Counted from the first letter of the stretch, positions 26,348 to 35,107 are shown. The stretch: 64,000 nucleotides of DNA from Roseivivax isoporae LMG 25204 (GCF_000521865.1 NZ_JAME01000023.1:21606-85605); one strand, 5' to 3'. Translations and numbers: made by a program. Notes: generated by a model not told the origin, from the sequence alone.

Positions 26348-27913
26348 TCAGGCGAACCACCAGCGTTCGATGAAGCGCTGGCTGTCCAGATCCCACATCT
26401 CCGAGATCTGCTCGGGCATCTGCACCTTCTCGTTCATCGCCGAGACGTACTGGCCGAAGGCGGGGATGAGCGCGCCGCCGTCGGTCTGGCAGAGCTGCTG
26501 CATCTCGCCGTACATCTCGGTCCTGCGCGCGGAATCGAGCTCGGCGCGCGCGGCGAGCAGGAGCTCGTTGAACCGCTCGTTCTGCCACTTCGTCGCGTTC
26601 CAGTCCGCGTCGGCGGCATAGCCGGCCGAGAACATCAGGTCGGGCGTCGGGCGACCGCCCCAGTAGCTCGTGCAGAACGGCTTCTGCAGCCAGACGTTCG
26701 ACCAGTAGCCGTCGTCGGGCTCGCGCGTGACGTTGACATTGATGCCGGCAGCCTTCGCGGCCTCCGAGAACAGCACCGAGGCGTCAACCGCGCCGTTGAA
26801 GGCCGCGTCGGCGGTGTGCAGCGTGACGTCGAGGCTGTCGAGACCCGCCTTGCCGAGGTAGTGCCGGGCCTTGTCCGGATCGTAGGCGTGCTGCGCGAGA
26901 TCGGCATTGTAGAACGGCATCGAGCTGGCGATCGGGTGGTCGTTGCCGACGGTGCCGTAGCCCTTCAGCACCTTCTGCACGATCGCCTCGCGGTCGATGG
27001 CGTGCTTGAGCGCCAGCCGCACGTTCACGTCGTCGAAGGGCGCGGTCGTCACGTGCATCGGCATCGTGTAGTGCAGCGTGCCGTCCTGCGTGTGGATGCG
27101 GATGTTCGGGCTGCGCTCGAGCATGTGGATCGTCTTGAGGTCCGGCCGGTCGATCAGGTCGACCTCGCCCGTCATCAGCGCGTTCATCCGCGCCGCGGCG
27201 TCGCCGACCTTGAGGATCGTCACGCGGTCGAAATGCGCGGCGCCCTGCTTCCAGTAGTCGTCGCGGCGCGCGAGCTCGATCCTGACGCCGGGCTCGAAGC
27301 TCTCGATCACGTAGCCGCCGGTGCCGATCCGGCTGTCGGGGTCGATCGTCCCGTCGCCCCGGTCCTGCCGGATGGTCAGGTGGTAGTCGTTGAAGATGAA
27401 CGGGAAATCGGCGTTGCCGGCAGCCAGCGTGAAAACCACGACATTGTCGCCGTCGGCGTGGATGTCCTCGATCTGCGCGAGCAGCGGCTTCACGCCCGAC
27501 TTCGACTGGTCGCCCATGTGGTGGCGGATCGAGGCGACCACGTCCTGCGCGCTGACCGTCTTGCCGTCCGAGAAGGTCGCGTCGTCGCGCAGCCGGAACG
27601 TCCAGGTCGCGGCGTCGGGCGTCGCCTCGAAGCTTTCGGCGAGGTCGGGCTTCGCGCTGCCATCGGGCGCGATCTCGATCAGGGTCGAGAAGACCGCGTA
27701 GCTCGTCGCGAACATGAAGTCGTTGGAATAGGTCGCGGGGTCGAGCGAGTCCGAGGTGCTGCCCTGCGTGAAGCCCACGCGCAGCGTGCCGCCCTTCTGC
27801 GGCTCGGCCGCGCGGGCGCGGTAGGGGCTCAGGCCGAGCGCCATGCCGGCGGCCGCGGTGCCCGCGAGAAAGCCGCGGCGGGTCGGGGAGGTGAAGCTGA
27901 TGGACTGGGTCAA
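26348..27913 (-). CDS. ABC transporter substrate-binding protein (DppA/OppA family), Tat signal
   Basis: The 521-residue protein probably starts at TTG 27913, seven bases after AAGAGG. No nearer ATG gives a better N-terminus. A twin-arginine signal (SPTRRGFLAGTAAAGMALG) indicates Tat export. The mature part fits family 5 binding proteins: KGGTLRVGFTQGS, the LAESFEATPDAATWTFRLRDDATFSDG region and LALKHAIDREAIVQKVLKGYG. Ligand unknown. It leads the importer operon and lies downstream of the ALDH operon, separated by a hairpin. Confidence 0.88.
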   Translation of the reverse strand: MTQSISFTSPTRRGFLAGTAAAGMALGLSPYRARAAEPQKGGTLRVGFTQGSTSDSLDPATYSNDFMFATSYAVFSTLIEIAPDGSAKPDLAESFEATPDAATWTFRLRDDATFSDGKTVSAQDVVASIRHHMGDQSKSGVKPLLAQIEDIHADGDNVVVFTLAAGNADFPFIFNDYHLTIRQDRGDGTIDPDSRIGTGGYVIESFEPGVRIELARRDDYWKQGAAHFDRVTILKVGDAAARMNALMTGEVDLIDRPDLKTIHMLERSPNIRIHTQDGTLHYTMPMHVTTAPFDDVNVRLALKHAIDREAIVQKVLKGYGTVGNDHPIASSMPFYNADLAQHAYDPDKARHYLGKAGLDSLDVTLHTADAAFNGAVDASVLFSEAAKAAGINVNVTREPDDGYWSNVWLQKPFCTSYWGGRPTPDLMFSAGYAADADWNATKWQNERFNELLLAARAELDSARRTEMYGEMQQLCQTDGGALIPAFGQYVSAMNEKVQMPEQISEMWDLDSQRFIERWWFA

Positions 27914-28003
27914 AATGGTACCTCTTCTGTTCCGTTTCCTGCCCCGGCGGCCCAAGGCTGCCGGAGGATCGATCGGGGCGCGCGCGCGCATTCGGGCGCG
28001 CCG

Positions 28004-28022
28004 GGGGCGGGGTCACCGCCCC
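28004..28022 (-). terminator. Hairpin between the ALDH gene and the importer operon
   Basis: GGGGCGG (28004-28010) and CCGCCCC (28016-28022) form a 7-base stem with a GGTCA loop, just beyond the ALDH stop in the leftward direction. It may end the GMC-enolase-ALDH transcript. No T-run is present. Confidence 0.4.
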
Positions 28023-28028
28023 GTCATC

Positions 28029-29513
28029 TCAGCCCGCGAGCGTGATCGCCTTGGCGCGGGTATAGGCGTCGAGCCCTTCGAGCCCCTTCTCCCGGCCGAA
28101 GCCGGACTTGCGGTTGCCGCCGAAGGGAAGCTCGATTCCGCCGGCCCAGTAGTCGTTGACCGTGACCTGGCCGGCATCGATGGCGCGGGCGACGCGCAGT
28201 GCGCGGCCGGTATCGCGCGTGTAGATGCCGGCATTCAAGGCGAAATCGGTTCCGTTCGCCAGCGCCACCGCCTCGTCCTCCGACGAGAACCCCTGAACGG
28301 CGAGCACCGGGCCGAAGATTTCCTGCGTCACCGCCTCGTCGGCGGGATCGGTCGTGTCGAGGATCGTGGGCTCGAAGAACCAGCCCGTGCCGGTCTCGGG
28401 ATCGGTGGTGACCGACCCGCCGGTCAGCACCGGCACCCCGCGGTCGCGCGCGCGGGCGACGAAGCCCGCGACCTTGTCGAGGTGGCCGGCCGAGTTGATC
28501 GCGCCCATGTCGGGCGTGCGCAGGCCGTGGCCGAGTTCCAGCGCGCGCGCCTTCTCGACGAGGCGCGGCAGCACCGCGTCGCGCAGCCCCTCGTGCAGCA
28601 GGAGCCTCGAGCCGGCAGAGCAGATCTGTCCGGAATTCGAGAAGATCGCCCAGAGTGCGCCGTCGGCCACCGCCTCGGGATCGGCATCCTCGAAGGCCAC
28701 GAGCGGGGACTTTCCGCCAAGCTCCAGCGTCAGCCCGGTGACGTTGGGCGCGACCGCGCGCATCACGTCGATCCCGGTGGCGACCGAGCCGGTGAAGGTC
28801 ACGTGGTTCACGCGCGCATCGGCGACGAGCGGCGCGCCGGCGGCGCGCCCGGTCCCGGTGACGACGTTGACCACGCCCGCGGGCAGGCCCGCCGCGACCA
28901 GGAGCTCGGCGATCAGCAGTGCGGTGAAGGGCGTCGTCTCGGCCGGCTTGACCACTGCCGAACACCCGGCGGCCAGCGCCGGGGCGATGCCGCGGACGAG
29001 TGTCGAGGTCGGGTAGTTCCACGGCACGATGTGCGCCGTCACGCCGACCGGTTCGCGCAGGGTGAAGGCGGCGGCGTCGGAGCCGAGATTGACCGACCGG
29101 CCGTCGAGCTTGTCCGCCGCGCCGGCATAATACTCGAACAGCCTTGCCGAGCCCGCGACATCGCCCCGCGCCTCGGCGAGGCTCTTGCCGCTGTCGAGCG
29201 ATTCCACGACCGCCAGCCGGTCGGCATGGGCCCGCAGCGTGCGGGCGATCTCGTTCAGGACCGCGCAACGCTCGGCCGGGCTGCGCCGGCGCCAGGTCTC
29301 GAAGCCCCGCTTTGCCGCGTCGAGCGCGCGGTCCACGTCCTGCGCGTCGCCCGCCGCGAAGGGAGCGTAGGCGCGGCCCGTGCCGGGATCGAAGCTGTCC
29401 ATCATGCCGCCACCCTCGGGCGCCACGAAGGCGCCGTCGATGAAGTGGCCGCGGGGCAGGTCGGGCAGGGTGCCGGTCTCGAAATAGGTGGTGATCAGGG
29501 CATCGGCGTTCAT
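28029..29513 (-). CDS. Aldehyde dehydrogenase family protein
   Basis: The 494-residue NAD(P)-dependent enzyme has the full ALDH catalytic set: N166 in VPWNYPTS, E264 in LTLELGGKSP and nucleophile C298 in SNSGQICSAGSR. The cofactor segment is FTGSVATGIDV and the C-terminus has GFGREKGLEGLDAYTR. It oxidises an aldehyde to the acid. Its start overlaps the enolase-family stop (ATGA), so the GMC oxidoreductase, enolase-family protein and ALDH are co-translated. An alcohol-to-aldehyde-to-acid sequence on a sugar-like or betaine-like compound is plausible (inference). Confidence 0.92.
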   Translation of the reverse strand: MNADALITTYFETGTLPDLPRGHFIDGAFVAPEGGGMMDSFDPGTGRAYAPFAAGDAQDVDRALDAAKRGFETWRRRSPAERCAVLNEIARTLRAHADRLAVVESLDSGKSLAEARGDVAGSARLFEYYAGAADKLDGRSVNLGSDAAAFTLREPVGVTAHIVPWNYPTSTLVRGIAPALAAGCSAVVKPAETTPFTALLIAELLVAAGLPAGVVNVVTGTGRAAGAPLVADARVNHVTFTGSVATGIDVMRAVAPNVTGLTLELGGKSPLVAFEDADPEAVADGALWAIFSNSGQICSAGSRLLLHEGLRDAVLPRLVEKARALELGHGLRTPDMGAINSAGHLDKVAGFVARARDRGVPVLTGGSVTTDPETGTGWFFEPTILDTTDPADEAVTQEIFGPVLAVQGFSSEDEAVALANGTDFALNAGIYTRDTGRALRVARAIDAGQVTVNDYWAGGIELPFGGNRKSGFGREKGLEGLDAYTRAKAITLAG

Positions 29514-30685
29514 GCGTCGGCCTCGCTTTTCAGGTAGGTGGATTTCGACAGCCATTCGGGGGCGATCTCGACGCCCCAGCCCGGCGCGTCGGTGACGCGG
29601 ACGCGGCCGTCGGTGATGCGGTAGGGGCTCTCGACGAAGAGGTCGTCCTGCCACGGATAGTAGTCCGGCCCTTCGATCGAGAGCTCGAGATAGCGGCCCG
29701 CCAGGGGCAGCGCGCGCATCAGGTGCATGGTGAAGAGCGTCACCATCGACAGATTGGCGGCATGGGGCGTGCAGGGCAGGCCCGCCCCCGCGGCCATGCG
29801 GGCGACCTGCAGGGTGCGGGTGATGCCGCCGAGATAGAGGATGTCGGGCTGCACGATGTCGACCGCGCGCATGGCGACCATCCGTTCCCAGGTCCCGAGG
29901 TCCCAGTCCTGTTCGCCGCCCGCAACGTCGATCCCGAGCGCGCGGGTGACCTCGGCCGTCTCCTCGAGCCGCCAGTAGCGGCAGGGTTCCTCGAAGTGCT
30001 CGAAACCCTCGGCCTCGAGCATCCGGCCGACCTCGATCGCGCGCGGCGGCGAAAAGCCGGAATTGGCGTCGGCCAGGAGGGCTGCATCCGGGCCGAGCGC
30101 GCGGCGCAGCGCGGGCACGATCGCCTCGGTGCGCCCGGGCCATTCGTCGATGTCGTTGCCGCATTGGGCGCCCACCCGCAGCTTGAACGCGTCGAAGCCG
30201 TGGCGGTCGCGCAGCTGCAGCATGCGCGCCGCCTCGTCCTCCGGCGCGATGTCGCGCCGCATCGAGGACGCGTAGGCGCGGATGTCTCCGGCCGTGCCGC
30301 CCAGAAGCTCGGCGACGGGGCGCCCGGCACGCCGGCCGCGCCAGTCCCACGCGGCGGTGTCGAGGCCAGCGAGCGCCCGCATCAGGTAGGTCCCGGGATA
30401 CTTGTGCTCGCGCTCGGGGATCTCGGCCACGACCGCCTCGAGCGCGTCGATGCCGCGCCCGAGCGCCCAGGGCGCCACCTGACGGTGGAAAACCTGCGCG
30501 GTGATGTCGGCGTTGTAGGTGGACACCTGGCCCCAGCCCTGCGCGCCGTCCTCGGTGGTCAGCCGGACAAAGCCCACGAGCGGGGTCGCGAATGTCTCGA
30601 GCCGGGCGATGCGCGGGCCGGTATCCGCGGCGCCGCGGCCGGCCTTCGGCATCGCGCCCGAGGCGGAATAGGGCGTCGCGGTCAT
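29510..30685 (-). CDS. Mandelate racemase/enolase-superfamily sugar-acid dehydratase-like protein
   Basis: The 391-residue protein has a complete enolase-superfamily active site. K168 and R170 lie in AFKLRVG. The metal ligands are D207 in LADANSGF, E233 in HFEEPCRYW and E259 in AGGEQDWD. H308 in CTPHAANLSM is the catalytic His of the mandelate-racemase subgroup. Unlike its relative at 21596 it keeps the canonical Asp. It probably dehydrates or epimerises an acid sugar. It sits between the GMC oxidoreductase and ALDH genes, with 4-base overlaps on both sides. Confidence 0.87.
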   Translation of the reverse strand: MTATPYSASGAMPKAGRGAADTGPRIARLETFATPLVGFVRLTTEDGAQGWGQVSTYNADITAQVFHRQVAPWALGRGIDALEAVVAEIPEREHKYPGTYLMRALAGLDTAAWDWRGRRAGRPVAELLGGTAGDIRAYASSMRRDIAPEDEAARMLQLRDRHGFDAFKLRVGAQCGNDIDEWPGRTEAIVPALRRALGPDAALLADANSGFSPPRAIEVGRMLEAEGFEHFEEPCRYWRLEETAEVTRALGIDVAGGEQDWDLGTWERMVAMRAVDIVQPDILYLGGITRTLQVARMAAGAGLPCTPHAANLSMVTLFTMHLMRALPLAGRYLELSIEGPDYYPWQDDLFVESPYRITDGRVRVTDAPGWGVEIAPEWLSKSTYLKSEADA

Positions 30686-32292
30686 GCGGCCTCCAGGATC
30701 AGGTCGGCGGCGCGGTGGGCCACCATCATCGTCGGCGCGTTGGTGTTGCCCGAGGTGATGTTCGGAAAGACGGAGGCATCGACCACGCGCAGCCCCTCGA
30801 ACCCGTGCAGGCGGAGCCGCGGGTCGACCACCGACGCGCCCTGATCGGCGCCCATCCGGCAGGTCCCCACGGGGTGGAAGACGGTGCCGCAGCGGGCGCG
30901 GAAATCCTCGAGGATCGCCTCGCCGTCGAGGGTGCGCAGGTCCGGTTCGAGCGCGCGGTCGACGAGGCCCTGCAGCGCCGGCGTCTGCATGATCCGGCGG
31001 CAGAGCCTGCCGCCTGCGATGACCGCGGCGCGGTCCTCCTCGGTCGAGAGCGCGTTCGAGCGGATCCGCGGCGCGTCGTCCGGGTCGGCCGAGGCGATGT
31101 CGATCCGCCCGCGGCTCGTGGGCCGCGTCGGCTGGTAGCCGATGATGAAGCCCGGGAAGGGATCGGGGTTGACCACGTTGCGGGTGCCGCTCGGCGTGGT
31201 CGAGTAGCTGACCGGGTTGAAGTAGATCTGCTGGTCGGGATGCGGCTGTGCAGGGTCCGACCGGAAGAGCCCGCCGCACTGGTTGACCGACAATGCGAGC
31301 GGGCCGCGCCGGGTCAGCGCATAGCGGAGCGCCGCCTTCGCCTTGCCCCAGAACGGGCGCAGGTCGTCGTTGAGCGTGGGCTCGGTGGCGCGGAAGAAGT
31401 AGTTGAGCCCGAGATGGTCCTGCAGGTTGCCGCCCACATGCGGCATGTCGGCGCGCACGTCGATCCCGTGCCCGCGCAGAAGCGCCGCCGGCCCGATGCC
31501 GGACAGCTGCAGGAGCCGCGGCGAGGTCACCGCACCCGCGGACAGGATGATCTCGCGCCCGGCGTGCAGGGTTTCCGCCCGGCCGTTCGCGCGCAGCTCC
31601 ACATGTGTGGCGCGCCGTCCGTCGAAGCCGATGCGGCCCACGGTCACGCCGGTGCGCAGCGTGACGTTCGGCCGCTTCAGCGCGGGCGACAGGTAGGCGC
31701 GCGCCGCCGAGTGGCGCAGCCCGTTGCGGGTCGTGATCCGGTAGGTGGTGGCGCCCTCGGCCTCGGCCCCGTTGCAATCGTCGGTCCGGGGCAGCCCGGC
31801 CTCCGCGACCCCCGCGAAGAAATGGCGCGTCACCCGGTGCACCTGGTCCGAGACGTCCTGCACGTGCAGGGGGCCGGTGCCCTCGCGGCGTCCGTCCGCG
31901 GCGACGCGGGTCTCCATCGCCTCGAAGGTCCGGCGGGCCGCGTCCCAGTCCCAGCCGGTCGCCCCGGCGGCGGCCCAGTCGTCGAAATCGTTCGGCAGCC
32001 CGCGCGCCCAGACCAGCGCGTTGATCGAGCTCGACCCGCCGACCACCTTGCCGCGCGGCCAGTAGTCGCTGCGCCCTCCGAGCCCGGCCTCGGGGGCGCT
32101 GTGGTAGCGCCAGTTGAGGCGCGGGTGAAAGAACGTCTTGCCGTAGCCCAGCGGGAGCCGGACCCAGGGCGAGCGGTCGCGCGCGCCGGCCTCGAGCACC
32201 AGCACCCGGTGCCGGCCGCTGGCGCTCAGCCGCTCCGCCAGCACGCAGCCGGCGGAACCCGCGCCGATGATGATGTAGTCGTAGCTTGCCAA
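30682..32292 (-). CDS. GMC-family FAD oxidoreductase (choline dehydrogenase-like)
   Basis: The 536-residue flavoprotein begins just before the FAD motif YDYIIIGAGSAGCVLAERLS. The proposed start is TTG 32292, and upstream frame is not family-like. Further motifs are PRGKVVGGSSSINALVWARG, AGAVTSPRLLQLSGIGP and, at the C-terminus, HPVGTCRMG with NTNAPTMMVAHRAADLI. The active-site His is in GTVFHPVGTCRMG. It oxidises a primary alcohol of a choline-like, sugar-like or polyol substrate, feeding the downstream ALDH. Confidence 0.9.
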   Translation of the reverse strand: MASYDYIIIGAGSAGCVLAERLSASGRHRVLVLEAGARDRSPWVRLPLGYGKTFFHPRLNWRYHSAPEAGLGGRSDYWPRGKVVGGSSSINALVWARGLPNDFDDWAAAGATGWDWDAARRTFEAMETRVAADGRREGTGPLHVQDVSDQVHRVTRHFFAGVAEAGLPRTDDCNGAEAEGATTYRITTRNGLRHSAARAYLSPALKRPNVTLRTGVTVGRIGFDGRRATHVELRANGRAETLHAGREIILSAGAVTSPRLLQLSGIGPAALLRGHGIDVRADMPHVGGNLQDHLGLNYFFRATEPTLNDDLRPFWGKAKAALRYALTRRGPLALSVNQCGGLFRSDPAQPHPDQQIYFNPVSYSTTPSGTRNVVNPDPFPGFIIGYQPTRPTSRGRIDIASADPDDAPRIRSNALSTEEDRAAVIAGGRLCRRIMQTPALQGLVDRALEPDLRTLDGEAILEDFRARCGTVFHPVGTCRMGADQGASVVDPRLRLHGFEGLRVVDASVFPNITSGNTNAPTMMVAHRAADLILEAA

Positions 32293-32367
32293 ACCGGAGC
32301 CTGCCTTGCCTGAAAGGATCGGGCGTACCCTGTCAGATCGGGCGCGGAAGGCCCTAACGAAAAAAAA

Positions 32368-32393
32368 TTCGCAAGAACCGCGAAAAATTTCGC
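32368..32393. promoter_or_regulatory. Overlapping palindromes, candidate LysR operator
   Basis: An AT-rich island between the divergent GMC and LysR genes holds TTCGC-N7-GCGAA (32368-32384), which fits the LysR T-N11-A layout. It shares its right arm with the perfect palindrome GCGAAAAATTTCGC (32380-32393). An eight-A tract lies just upstream. Overlapping sites are typical of LysR activation and autorepression. The site lies 23 bases before the LysR ATG. Confidence 0.55.
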
Positions 32394-32415
32394 AACACAC
32401 GCTAGTGTCGGCGGC

Positions 32416-33294
32416 ATGTTCGACGAACTTCCCCCGCTGCCCTGGCTCAGGTCCTTCGAGGCGACCGCGCGGCTCGGCACCTTCACCCGCGCCGCGGAAG
32501 AGCTGAACCTGACGCCCTCCGCGGTCAGCTACCAGGTGCGCGCGCTCGAGGCGCGGCTCGGTCACCGGCTCTTCGAGCGGCGCCGGCGCACGCTGGTCCT
32601 GACGCGGCTCGCGCAGGCCTACCTGCCGGTCGTCACCAAGGCGTTCGGCGACATCGACGCCAGCACCGCCGGGGTGTTCGGGCGCTCGGGCGGCGAGCGG
32701 CTGACGCTGCGCTGCATGAACTCGCTGAACGTGCTGTGGCTCGCGCCGCGGATCGCGGATTTCCGCGCGCGCCACCCGGATGTCGGGTTGAGCCTCCTGT
32801 CGGCGTCATGGGCCGAGGGCAGCGACAGCGCGCTCATCGACCTCGACATCCGCTACGGCGAGGGGCTCTGGTCGGATGGCGAGGTCATCCCGCTCATGCG
32901 GCACGCCGCGCAACCGGTCTGCGCGCCCGCGCGCGCGGGCGGGCTCGGCGCGCTCGAGGCGGGGCCGCTCATCGAGATGGCGGGTGTCGTCGACACCTGG
33001 CAGCATTTCTTCGGCCTGCACCTGCCGGGCCGCGCGCCGCCGGTGCCCGATTACGTGGTCGACACCTCGCTCGTGGCGCTCGACCTTGCGGAACGCGGCC
33101 TCGGCCACGCGCTCGTCGCTGACGTCTTCGCTCGGCCCTATCTCGAGGCGGGGCGGCTGGTGCGGTCCTGTCCGCAGGAGCTGTCGGCGCGCCACGGCCA
33201 TTTCATCGTGGTGCCGGCGCGCGCCGATCGCAACCGGCACGGCGTGCAGGCGATGATCGACTGGCTGCAGGAGGTGGCGACGGACGCGCCGTGA
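32416..33294 (+). CDS. LysR-family transcriptional regulator (GcvA-like)
   Basis: The 292-residue regulator has an N-terminal helix-turn-helix (FTRAAEELNLTPSAVSYQVRALEARLG, about residues 23-49) followed by FERRRRTLVLT. The N-terminal phrase LPPLPWLRSFEATARLG is typical of GcvA/AmpR-type regulators. The C-terminal effector domain spans about 90-290. It is divergent from the GMC-enolase-ALDH operon and probably controls it through the palindromes between them. Confidence 0.9.
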   Translation: MFDELPPLPWLRSFEATARLGTFTRAAEELNLTPSAVSYQVRALEARLGHRLFERRRRTLVLTRLAQAYLPVVTKAFGDIDASTAGVFGRSGGERLTLRCMNSLNVLWLAPRIADFRARHPDVGLSLLSASWAEGSDSALIDLDIRYGEGLWSDGEVIPLMRHAAQPVCAPARAGGLGALEAGPLIEMAGVVDTWQHFFGLHLPGRAPPVPDYVVDTSLVALDLAERGLGHALVADVFARPYLEAGRLVRSCPQELSARHGHFIVVPARADRNRHGVQAMIDWLQEVATDAP

Positions 33295-33306
33295 CCGGCG
33301 GCAGGC

Positions 33307-33945
33307 TCAGCCGGTGCCGAGCGTCCGCGCCCAGGCGACCGCCGCCCCGGCCGCCGTGGCCAGGTGATCGTCCCGAGTGGCCCCGGTCACCCGCTTGCGC
33401 GGCGCCAGGTCGTGGTCGCCGTCCTCGAGCCAGCAGACCCGGATGCGGTCCGACAGCGGGTAGCGCGCGACCTCCTCCCGCGTGCCGAAGGGGTCGCGCG
33501 TGCCCTGGCAGATCAGCGTCGGCGTCGCGAGCGCGCCGAGGTGCGCGGTGCGGAGACGGTCGGGTCTGCCCTTCGGATGGAACGGGTAGCCGAGGCAGAG
33601 AAGGCCCGCGATGCGGCCGGAACCGAACATCTCGTCGGCGACGAGGCTTGCCACGCGGCCGCCCATGGACTTGCCGCCGATGACCAGCGGGCCGGTGCGG
33701 GGCAGGGCGTCGATCGCGGCCCGGTATTCGTCGGCGAGCAGGTCGACATCAGGCGGGGGCCGCTTCGGACCGCCGGTGCGGCGCGCGGCCATGTAGGCGA
33801 ACTCGAACCGCGCGACACGCAGCCCGCCCCGGGCGAGATGGCCGGCAAGCGCCGTCATCCACGCCGTGTCCATGGGGGCACCCGCCCCGTGCGCCAGAAG
33901 GACCGTCGTGCCGTCCGGGCTGACGCCGTCCAGAAGGAAGCTCAT
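33307..33945 (-). CDS. Alpha/beta hydrolase of the KANL3/TEX30-like family
   Basis: The 212-residue protein has the alpha/beta-hydrolase elements LLAHGAGAPMD (oxyanion region), the nucleophile elbow VIGGKSMGGRVAS (Ser in GKSMG), the acid in QGTRDPFGT and His in EDGDHDLAPR. Small hydrolases of this type are common and mostly uncharacterised. I chose the ATG at 33945 because the longer open frame upstream crosses a terminator hairpin and has no family-like sequence. It lies downstream of the NDUFS4-like gene but is probably expressed separately. Confidence 0.82.
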   Translation of the reverse strand: MSFLLDGVSPDGTTVLLAHGAGAPMDTAWMTALAGHLARGGLRVARFEFAYMAARRTGGPKRPPPDVDLLADEYRAAIDALPRTGPLVIGGKSMGGRVASLVADEMFGSGRIAGLLCLGYPFHPKGRPDRLRTAHLGALATPTLICQGTRDPFGTREEVARYPLSDRIRVCWLEDGDHDLAPRKRVTGATRDDHLATAAGAAVAWARTLGTG

Positions 33946-33967
33946 CGCGCCTGCCGCCCCCAATGCG

Positions 33968-33991
33968 AAAGGGCGCCCGCCGGGGACGCCC
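33968..33991 (-). terminator. Rho-independent terminator of the NDUFS4-like gene
   Basis: Read leftward, GGGCGTCC (33991-33984) pairs with GGGCGCCC (33978-33971) through one G-T pair, with a 5-base loop, and is followed by TTT (33970-33968). It lies 25 bases past the gene's stop. The stem plus short T-run fits an intrinsic terminator. Confidence 0.6.
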
Positions 33992-34015
33992 TCCGAGGAG
34001 ATCGGTGCCGGGGGA

Positions 34016-34327
34016 TCAGTGTGTCCACATGCCCCGGCGGTCGAAGGCGAAGTTTTCGGCGTAGCCGCGCGGGCGGACATTGGCGCGGCGCTTCTTCGGT
34101 TCGAAGATGTCGGCCTCGATGCCGTGGTCGCGGGCGTATTCCTCGGCCTCCTCGCGGGTGTCGAAGCGCAGGCGGACCTGCGCCTGCGTGTCGTCGGACG
34201 AGGTCCAGCCCATCAACGGGTCGACCTTGCGCGGGCTGCCCTGAAGGAACTCGAGCACCCAGTGCCTGGTCCGCGCCTGGCCGGACGACATCGCGGTCTT
34301 GGACGGCTGGTAGATTCGCGCACGCAT
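34016..34327 (-). CDS. ETC complex I subunit (NDUFS4-like)
   Basis: The 103-residue protein belongs to the NDUFS4 accessory subunit family of NADH:ubiquinone oxidoreductase found in alphaproteobacteria and mitochondria. Diagnostic segments are [14 protein letters not shown] near the N-terminus, [28 protein letters not shown] and the Arg/Lys-rich end with [12 protein letters not shown]. It probably binds the peripheral arm of complex I on the cytoplasmic side. It is a single-gene unit with its own terminator, divergent from sodC. Confidence 0.9.
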   Translation of the reverse strand: MRARIYQPSKTAMSSGQARTRHWVLEFLQGSPRKVDPLMGWTSSDDTQAQVRLRFDTREEAEEYARDHGIEADIFEPKKRRANVRPRGYAENFAFDRRGMWTH

Positions 34328-34406
34328 GGTCTTCGGGGCTCCGTTCGTTGCTGCGGGCAGCACTATGGGCGTTCGTGCCCGCGGGCGCAAGGCGCCGGTG
34401 ACGGGC

Positions 34407-34435
34407 GGGAACACTCGCGCGGCGGCCGTGTTCCC
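34407..34435. promoter_or_regulatory. Symmetric EcfG-like promoter candidate between NDUFS4-like gene and sodC
   Basis: GGAAC (34408-34412) is followed after 16 bases by TGTT (34429-34432), close to the recalled alphaproteobacterial EcfG consensus GGAAC-N16/17-CGTT. The element is part of a perfect inverted repeat, GGGAACAC (34407-34414) and GTGTTCCC (34428-34435). The reverse strand therefore offers the same pattern toward the NDUFS4-like gene. It could instead be a simple operator palindrome. Confidence 0.4.
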
Positions 34436-34472
34436 CTGATGTTGCCACCGACGACCGGAAGGACCAACCGCC

Positions 34473-35012
34473 ATGAAAGCGATCCACGCAGCCATCCTCG
34501 CCGCCGGCATTCCCGCCCTCGCGGCCGCGCAGACCGACAGCGGCCCGGGGACCGGAGCCGATGACGGGGGCAGCGCCACCGCCATGCTGCAAGGCACCGA
34601 CGGCACCGAACACGGCACGGTGAACATCCAGCAGACCCCGTCGGGCCAGGTGATGGTGACGCTCGACCTCACCGACATCCCCGAGGGGCCGCACGGCTTC
34701 CACTTCCACGAGACCGGCGACTGCTCGGCCGACGACTTCTCGTCCGCGGGCGGGCACATCGCGGGTGACGCCGAGCACGGCGTGCTCGTCGAGGCCGGGC
34801 CGCATCCCGGCGACTTCCCGAACATCACCGCGGGCAGCGACGGCATCGTCCAGGTGTCCTACTTCAACGAGCGGATCGACGTCGAAGACCACCTGATGGA
34901 CGAGGACGGCGCGGCCGTGGTCGTGCATTTGGGCGCCGACGATTATGCGAGCCAGCCGGCGGGCGATGCTGGCGACCGCATCGCCTGCGGTGAGATCCGC
35001 CCGGCTGGCTGA
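34473..35012 (+). CDS. sodC: Superoxide dismutase [Cu-Zn], periplasmic
   Basis: The 179-residue protein starts with a Sec signal peptide ([19 protein letters not shown]). The copper and zinc ligands are visible in [27 protein letters not shown] and VVVHLGADD. Two cysteines, in GDCS and RIACGEI, would form the conserved disulfide. It dismutates superoxide in the periplasm. The segment between signal and domain is acidic and Gly-rich. It is transcribed alone, divergent from the NDUFS4-like gene, with a possible stress promoter upstream. Confidence 0.93.
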   Translation: MKAIHAAILAAGIPALAAAQTDSGPGTGADDGGSATAMLQGTDGTEHGTVNIQQTPSGQVMVTLDLTDIPEGPHGFHFHETGDCSADDFSSAGGHIAGDAEHGVLVEAGPHPGDFPNITAGSDGIVQVSYFNERIDVEDHLMDEDGAAVVVHLGADDYASQPAGDAGDRIACGEIRPAG

Positions 35013-35040
35013 TCCCGCGTGCCCTGACGCCACGCGCGCG

Positions 35041-35068
35041 GCACGGGCGGGGTTGAACCTGCCCGTGC
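35041..35068 (+). terminator. Hairpin between sodC and uvrB
   Basis: GCACGGGCGGG (35041-35051) pairs with CCTGCCCGTGC (35058-35068) as an 11-base stem with one G-T pair and a 6-base loop, 28 bases past the sodC stop. Only AAAC follows, so it is an imperfect intrinsic terminator. Confidence 0.5.
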
Positions 35069-35107
35069 AAACATCAAGTCTCTGGCACATCCGCCGGAGA
35101 CGTCCCC

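Noticed and set aside
33946..34080. Longer start for the alpha/beta hydrolase at 34080
   Set aside because: The extension crosses the terminator hairpin and the NDUFS4-like gene's 3' end and has no conserved residues.
35013..35107. A LexA (SOS) box ahead of uvrB
   Set aside because: Only a GAAC-N7-GTGC near-match inside the sodC hairpin was found. It lacks the second GTTC half.
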